Source: Campanula takesimana (Eukaryota; Streptophyta; Magnoliopsida; Asterales; Campanulaceae). Taken from it: DNA of 64,000 bases. The notes beneath the pieces are model-generated. The model saw only the letters and a list, made by a program, of their open reading frames with translations, ran no database searches and was not told where the DNA came from. This document shows, one piece after another, positions 59,015 through 64,000 of the stretch. How positions within the stretch are numbered: position 1 is the stretch's first letter; every line of letters starts with the position of its first letter. A program made the position numbers and the translations under genes. The stretch spans positions 1,302,001 through 1,366,000 of the forward strand of contig JAOWBW010000025.1 of assembly GCA_026119855.1 (NCBI GenBank), read 5' to 3'.

Positions 59015-59803
59015 GTGAGTCCACAAACGGATTCAGCTAACGGATTCGACCAAGGGATTCACAAACGGATTCAGCCAACGGATTCGACCAATGGATTCAC
59101 AAATGGATTCATCCAACGGATTCAAAAACGGATTCGACCAATGGATTCACAAACAGATTCAGCCCACGGATTCACAAACATATTCGACCAATGGATTCAC
59201 AAACAGATTCAGCCCACGGATTCACAAACGGATTCGACCAATGGATTCACAAACGGATTCACAAACGGATTCGACCAATGGATTCACAAACGGATTCAGC
59301 CCACGGATTCACAAACGGATTCGACCAATGGATTCACAAACGGATTCAGCCCACGGATTCACAAACGGATTCGACCAATGGATTCACAAACGGATTCAGC
59401 CCACGGATTCACAAACGGATTTGACCAATGGATTCACAAACGGATTCAGCCCACGGATTCACAAACGGATTCGACCAATGGATTCACAAACGGATTCAGC
59501 CAACGGATTCACAAACGGATTCGACCAATGGATTCACAAACGGATTCAGCCAACGGATTCACAAACGGATTCGACCAATGGATTCACAAACGGATTCAGC
59601 CAATGGATTCACAAACGGATTCATGCCACCGCACCTCTTCTATCAACAAAACTCGCTCACACAGGGAGCTCACCTCTATCTCTCGCAATTTCAAATTCCT
59701 GCTTTCATTGCGTCTTTGCTTTCTTTTCTTTGTCGATGTCCTCGGCGGTTGTCTTTCTTTCGTCGACTCGTTTTGCTTTGCAATCCACGTCGCCGAGGGG
59801 CTC
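59015..59803 (+). mobile_element. Tat B 3' UTR and polypurine-like tract
   Basis: Resumes after Copia 2. It consists of a 50-bp tandem array (59022-59622), about 180 bp of non-repetitive sequence, and the tract CGAGGGGCTC immediately before the LTR. Confidence 0.6.
59022..59622 (+). repeat. 50-bp tandem array with 12/13-bp subunits
   Basis: The unit splits as 13+12+13+12 bp, every subunit ending GGATT: CAGCCCACGGATT, CACAAACGGATT, CGACCAATGGATT, CACAAACGGATT. Homogeneous in the centre and right, more variable left of about 59190. No unit contains a stop in two frames, so overlapping frames of over 250 codons run through it. They look like by-products. Confidence 0.9.
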
Positions 59804-60138
59804 TGTAGACACCCCGCCTTGGACCTCTCACCCCGATTGCATACATAGTATTTTTACTTAACTTGTGTTTTGTTAATTTCTGTTACTTTGGTTAAGTTCC
59901 TAACCGATCCGTTAGTTTTGGACTAAACTGAATAACAGAGTTAACTTTAGAGTCATTTCTGTCATTCTGTCCTTTTTAGTCTCGGGTGCCTCCGGCACTG
60001 TCATATTGACTGTTACGGATTGCAGCATTTTCCCTCCATTTTTTAGAGTCAAAAACTATCTTTTTGTCACATGTTTTATTCTAGCATTAAACCCCTTTAT
60101 TTTATAAATCTAAATCCTTTATTCTAGCCATTCTCCAT

Positions 60139-60173
60139 TAAAAAAAAAAAAATAAAAAAAAAATAAAAAAAAA
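60139..60173 (+). repeat. A-rich simple repeat
   Basis: Runs of A broken by single T residues. Another homopolymer, T, is at about 61291-61315 inside the MULE-like element. Confidence 0.8.
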
Positions 60174-60548
60174 TTCATTCTTATTTGATTTACTTTTTAT
60201 TATTTATCTTTCTTTATTTTCTTATTGGTTGAAAAACCATCTTTCTATCTTTTCTCCACCTATTTAAACCTCATCTTTTTACCTTAGAAAATGACTTGAA
60301 ATTTCTTCACAACTATACTATACACAATCCTCTCTAGAATTCTCTTTACAAGGATTCTCCCAACAACAATTCAAACACCAAAACTCTACACAAAGTCTTT
60401 TCAAGTCAAAGTTTGAAGTCCTCTTCTCAAGGTACAACTTTACTTTTCTTTTCTTATTTTATTCTTCTTAATGTATTCAATCCCCATAAAAAGGAACATG
60501 ACCTAAAAGGCCACTTCACTATTGAACTTTAGTCAAGGTTATCTTTTA

Positions 60549-61635
60549 GGGCAAATTGCAATTTAGTTACCTGATTTTTACACAATGTTTCAATTGGTTC
60601 CTGAATCCGTTTTTCAGCAAATTGGTTACTCCAGTTTGTCATTTAGTTGCAATGTGGTATAAAAATGGATGGATCGTTTAAAAACTAACAAAAGTGGATG
60701 AAAAACCTAACGAGCTTCTTTCAAAATTGCAATGGTTAACCCTACAATTTAAATTTTCCCACTTCACCCCCTAACTCCTAACGAATGTTTAAAAACTAAC
60801 ATAATTTGCATGCATATGTCCAAAGATTAGTGTTTCAGTCATTTTCATTTTATTTATTACATCAAAATTATAAAAATTATGATATCTATCATAAAAATAA
60901 TAATTTTATTTAACTTATGACAAATACATATCATTCATAAAAATACTAATTTTATTTAACTAAAATTATAAAATATGATATCCAGAGCGGAACAGTGTTT
61001 TGGCCCGTCGAAAAACAAAGGAAACCACCAAAAATGGCGATCTCTCCACCCACGTTCCTTCTCCCCCTTCTCGCGACCACTGTTTTTCTCTGCTCCATCC
61101 AAGTGGGTTTGGTAGTGCTTGCCTTCATGATCTCTTTGTCATTTCTAATCAAAAAATTGATGGCTGGAGAAACGTTTTTGCACAAGAAATTGTGGCTTGT
61201 CGGCGCAATTTTTGTCAATTTACTGTTTCCGGACAATGCATAATATACTTAAGAAAATTCCCAATGTTTTTTAAGTGAGAGCGAGAAGATTTTTTTTTTT
61301 TTTTTTTTTTTTTATTATTATTTTATTATTTTGCTCAAGTTTTTCTGAAACAAACAATTAGAATTTGTAGGTTTATTAATTAATGTCTTTAGATGTTACA
61401 AATTTTTTATTATGGGGTAAAAATGTGAATAAGTTGAGTTGGAGGGTGCACTTTGCAATTATAAAAGAAACTTGTTAGATTTTCCATCAATTTCATTAAA
61501 AAACTAACAATCCATCCATTTTTATACCACATTGCAACTAAATGACAAACTGGAGTAACTAATTTGCTGAAAAACGGATTCAGGAACCAATTGAAACATC
61601 GTGTAAAACTCAGGTAACTAAATTGCAATTTGCCC
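60549..61635 (+). mobile_element. MULE-like DNA element with long inverted ends, in the Tat B LTR
   Basis: 1087 bp with a perfect 9-bp direct repeat, TATCTTTTA (60540-60548 and 61636-61644). The ends are inverted for at least 130 bp, starting GGGCAAATTGCAATTTAG at both ends with only a few differences. A 9-bp TSD and long terminal inverted repeats are the signature of Mutator-like elements. The interior has an AT-rich left part and about 300 bp of higher-GC sequence (60980-61275) with short open frames on both strands, which might be acquired DNA. No transposase. Confidence 0.88.
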
Positions 61636-62162
61636 TATCTTTTAACATTCTAACTCTACTTTAATTTTCCCATTTTATATTAATGTAATTGCTAGCATAG
61701 TTATTACATGTAATCTTTAGCATAAAGTAATACATAAAACAATTCTCTTTCATTTACCTTTTTTTTATTTCCCTTTTCTTTTCGTTGTAATTGTTAGCAC
61801 ATTTTATATTAATACAAGAAGGACATTTAGCATTAGAACACCAATAGTAGCAAGACCCGCGTAAGCGGGGCGGAGTGGGTGTTTAAGTACTTCACACTCC
61901 GTCACCTAACCCCCGAACCCTTCTCTCCCGAATCTCTGGTTTTGTACATTAAAATAGGCTATTTTCTAGGTTTTTCTTATGTTCCCTTAATAACATATGT
62001 GGCGACTCTAACAATTAAAATCAAATAGACATCCTAGGATCCTTCCACCGCTCTAGCCAAGTAGTGGGCTTTCCCGAAATATCTACAGTTATTTTTATAA
62101 CAATGAAGCTATGATATAACGCATAGGACTTTCTTAAGGGCCTAGGGCATAATATCCAACAC

Positions 62163-62710
62163 ACCCTCTTTTGTGTACCCATGTATATGTAAACACTTGT
62201 GAGGGTTTAAGCAGCTTAGGGAAGTAAATTCCATTTTTGATCAAACTATCTCTATAATACTCTCTCTGTCACAGAAATTTAGTCTTTTTTTTTTTCGTTG
62301 TTATTACGAATGAAGTTTGAGCAATAATTTAGCCAACTTTTAATTATCTTAATGAAAATTTACAACTTGTTATTGATACACCATTATAAATACTATGAAT
62401 ACCAATTTTTAAATTTTCAGTAAGATAATTAAAAGTAGCCTAAATTATTGCTAAATGTAAATATTAAATTTATGTAATATATTTAATTGTTTGGCTTAAA
62501 AGGAAAAAAAAAAAACGAAAGAAGTTAATTAAAGAGAAACCCAGTGTCTCACACATTAAGTTAATAAGATCGTTCGTGAGTTCACAGATGGCGGAGGGAG
62601 TCACTCCACGTGTAACATGTCCAATCCCACTAACGAAAAATAAAAAAATCTAGCGTCATTGTCTTAACAGTCCCCACTTCAACTTTCCCAATCCATCCGC
62701 GGCTTCATCA
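62163..62710 (+). promoter_or_regulatory. Upstream region of the H15-domain gene
   Basis: AT-rich non-coding sequence. It contains a hairpin-forming inverted repeat (62321-62451), a CACGTG box at 62607-62612 and a CCAAT box at 62621-62625, about 85-105 bp before the ATG. No clear TATA box. The assignment as promoter is by position. Confidence 0.45.
62321..62451. repeat. 41-bp inverted repeat with 49-bp loop
   Basis: The arm GCAATAATTTAGCC... (62321-62361) is nearly perfectly complementary to 62411-62451. The sequence is AT-rich, so it looks like a small MITE or a remnant of one. Flanking duplications are not clear. Confidence 0.6.
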
Positions 62711-64000
62711 ATGGACCACCACGCACCGGCACCGGACCCAACACAACCACCGCCGGATCACCGTCACAGTGCAGTCAATGCCGCTCCCCAAGCCAATCAT
62801 GGGGACGACGAAGGATTAGGTCAGCAGAAGTCATTACCATTGAAGAATTTCAGAGCGCTGGTCTTCAAATTCATTAAACCATTAACACCCGCAGATGAAT
62901 CGCTCATTGAACACCGCCTCCTCGATTTCTTCCCCGCCATTCACACTATCCCCGATCATCCTCCTTATTCCGCGGTAATACTTACCTCTATTTCTTTTCC
63001 ATGCATGCCTGACACGAGCTTAATTGAATTTTCCCTGTTAATTTGGTAAAGCGTTTCGGCAACAATAAACTGCTTTTTCCTCATTTAGGTGTATAAATAC
63101 ATTTTTTGAAGCAGTAATTTTGGAGCTTTTTTCGTCAAAAAGAAAGTAATGCATGCAACCAACACGATAAATGTCACATTTTGCATTTTGGTCCGTCACA
63201 AACAAATGTTGCATTTCTAAATTAGGATTAGTATAGTGCAATTTTATTCATGCATGTTTTTTAAGAGAGTCTGCTCCAGATTGTATTATACTCCCAGACT
63301 CCCTCCGTCCCATACGGATAGTCCCGTTTGACTTATCAAACATTTTAAAGTTGCATTATGAGCTTTGAAAATTCAGTGATTTAGAAGCCTTAATTTTGGA
63401 AATGAGTTGGGACAAACAAAAGGGGGAAATGTGACTATCATTTGGGATGGAGGAATACTATTCATTGATCTTCTCAGGCAGACTCTTAATGACTTTTTTT
63501 TTTGACATTCTTAGGTAAACTCGTAAGCTATAGCTTATGGGTGCAGATATTTTCCTAGTTCCTTAGTTTGAAGCATGTCATATACAGGTTTATGTGTAGT
63601 GATATGCATATGCATTGGACTTGTTACAAAAATAAACTACTGAACATTTAGTGTGGCCTTTTGATGTAGATGATAGAGGAGGCAGTTGAGAAGTTGAATG
63701 GAGGCAGGGGTTGTAGCGAGGAGGCTATTTCAGAGTACATTAAGAACGAGTACAAAAGTTTGCCATGGGCCCATCCGACCATACTTGCACACCACTTGAA
63801 CAAGCTTAGCAAGAAGGGTGATATTATAGTGAGATGTGGAGGAGGCTATATCCTTGGTTCTGCAATCATTCCCACCATGGGCTCTAGCGGTACTGATAGC
63901 CCTAGTTCTAGAAGTAGACGCTTGAAGAGGAAGAGGAAGATGAACAGAACGAAGATCCAAATTCAGGGAACTGGAAGAGGCAGAATCCGCAAGCACGTTC
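62711..64000 (+). CDS. Linker-histone (H15) winged-helix domain protein with basic AT-hook-like tail, 3' end outside window
   Basis: Exon 1 is 62711-62977 (89 codons), then a 692-bp intron with GT at 62978 and AG at 63668-63669. Exon 2 starts at 63670 and is open to the window end. The junction is in phase 0. Residues 1-45 are Pro/His-rich and low complexity. Residues 45-88 (LKNFRALVFKFIKPLTPADESL) precede the H15 domain, about 83-152: HPPYSAMIEEAVEKLNG, EEAISEYIKNEY, ILAHHLNKLSKKGDIIV, GGGYIL. The tail has SRRLKRKRKMNR (likely nuclear signal) and GTGRGRIRK (AT-hook-like). Proteins of this class bind DNA in chromatin (H1-like or HMGA-like). The start is the only ATG giving this frame. No symbol can be assigned. 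Confidence 0.85.
62978..63669 (+). other. Intron 1 of the H15-domain gene
   Basis: 692 bp, GTAATACTT donor and TTTTGATGTAG acceptor, AT-rich. It contains a Stowaway-like MITE in its second half. Confidence 0.85.
63298..63454. mobile_element. Stowaway-like MITE in the intron
   Basis: About 157 bp. The left end CTCCCTCCGTCCCATACGG and, on the complement, the right end CCTCCATCCCAAATGATAG form imperfect terminal inverted repeats that both continue into ATAGTC. The CTCCCTCCGT end is typical of Stowaway elements. The TA duplication is not clean. Confidence 0.7.

Larger units (their letters stand above)
59804..62162 (+). mobile_element. Tat B 3' LTR with a nested MULE-like element
   Basis: Starts TGTAGACACCCC, as Tat A does, but the remaining sequence differs. 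Contains a TATA-like CTATTTAAACC near 60259, GTGGCGACTCT near 61992 (compare 21536 in Tat A) and a GC-rich CCCGCGTAAGCGGGGCGG at about 61857. The right end is a guess (ATCCAACA at 62155-62162), because no partner LTR or TSD is in view. Confidence 0.5.

Noticed and set aside
59022..59622. CRISPR-like regular repeats
   Set aside because: The repeats are contiguous with no unique spacers, and the surroundings are a plant retrotransposon.
58970..59861. Two overlapping frames of 292 and 256 codons
   Set aside because: They are translations of the 50-bp tandem array, whose units lack stops in these frames. No conserved domain or codon bias; they start in the Copia 2 LTR or in the array.
60952..61278. 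Three overlapping frames of 82-94 codons inside the second MULE-like element
   Set aside because: Open on both strands without a recognisable domain. Kept only as a possible captured fragment, not as a gene.
61857..61880. CCCGCGTAAGCGGGGCGG as a member of the paired GC-box system
   Set aside because: It is a single occurrence in the Tat B LTR without a partner at 21-23 or 72-76 bp.

Overview
The window is repeat-rich nuclear DNA from a flowering plant, most likely a eudicot. The reasons are nested Ty1/Copia and Ty3/Gypsy elements with plant primer-binding sites, a plant L1-type LINE with a C-terminal RNase H, Mutator-like and Stowaway-like DNA elements, short 70-90 bp introns, and one ordinary intron-containing gene at the right edge. 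No species can be named from the sequence. There is no sign of bacterial genes, rRNA, tRNA or CRISPR.

Almost everything from 1 to about 62160 is a stack of transposons inserted into one another. Nearly every boundary is fixed by terminal repeats and target-site duplications (TSDs). The outermost element is a Tat/Ogre-like Ty3/Gypsy element (Tat B: 21689-22663, 32865-34538, 59015-59803, with its 3' LTR at 59804 to about 62162). Into it went: (1) a second Tat-like element (Tat A), of which only the 3' UTR (1-2410) and 3' LTR (2411-3508 and 20473-21688) are in view. Tat A holds a non-autonomous LTR element (3509-20472). That element's 3' LTR was hit by a minus-strand LINE (5472-20159), and the LINE's endonuclease region was hit by Copia 1 (9517-17991). 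(2) Gypsy 1, a chromodomain-type Ty3 element (22664-32859) whose pol carries a MULE-like DNA element (27427-28464). (3) Copia 2 (34539-59009), which carries a minus-strand Tat element, Tat C (35952-45291), and a minus-strand Gypsy 2 (47423-54190). The Tat B 3' LTR also holds a second MULE-like element (60549-61635).

The polyproteins are mostly pseudogenes. Copia 1 is the best preserved: its gag-pol frame of about 1318 codons is broken by one TAA. Gypsy 1 has one single-base frameshift plus the MULE insertion. Copia 2, Gypsy 2, Tat C and the LINE each have several lesions.

The only candidate host gene is at 62711 to beyond 64000 (+). It encodes a protein with a linker-histone H1/H5 (H15) winged-helix domain and a basic, AT-hook-like tail, and its 692-bp intron contains a Stowaway-like MITE.

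The most unusual observations are two. First, a shared architecture of paired GC-rich boxes occurs in the LTRs of three unrelated families: about 21-23 bp apart within a pair and about 72-76 bp between pairs. Second, spliced antisense accessory ORFs survive in two Tat-type elements, one of them with an apparent promoter of its own.
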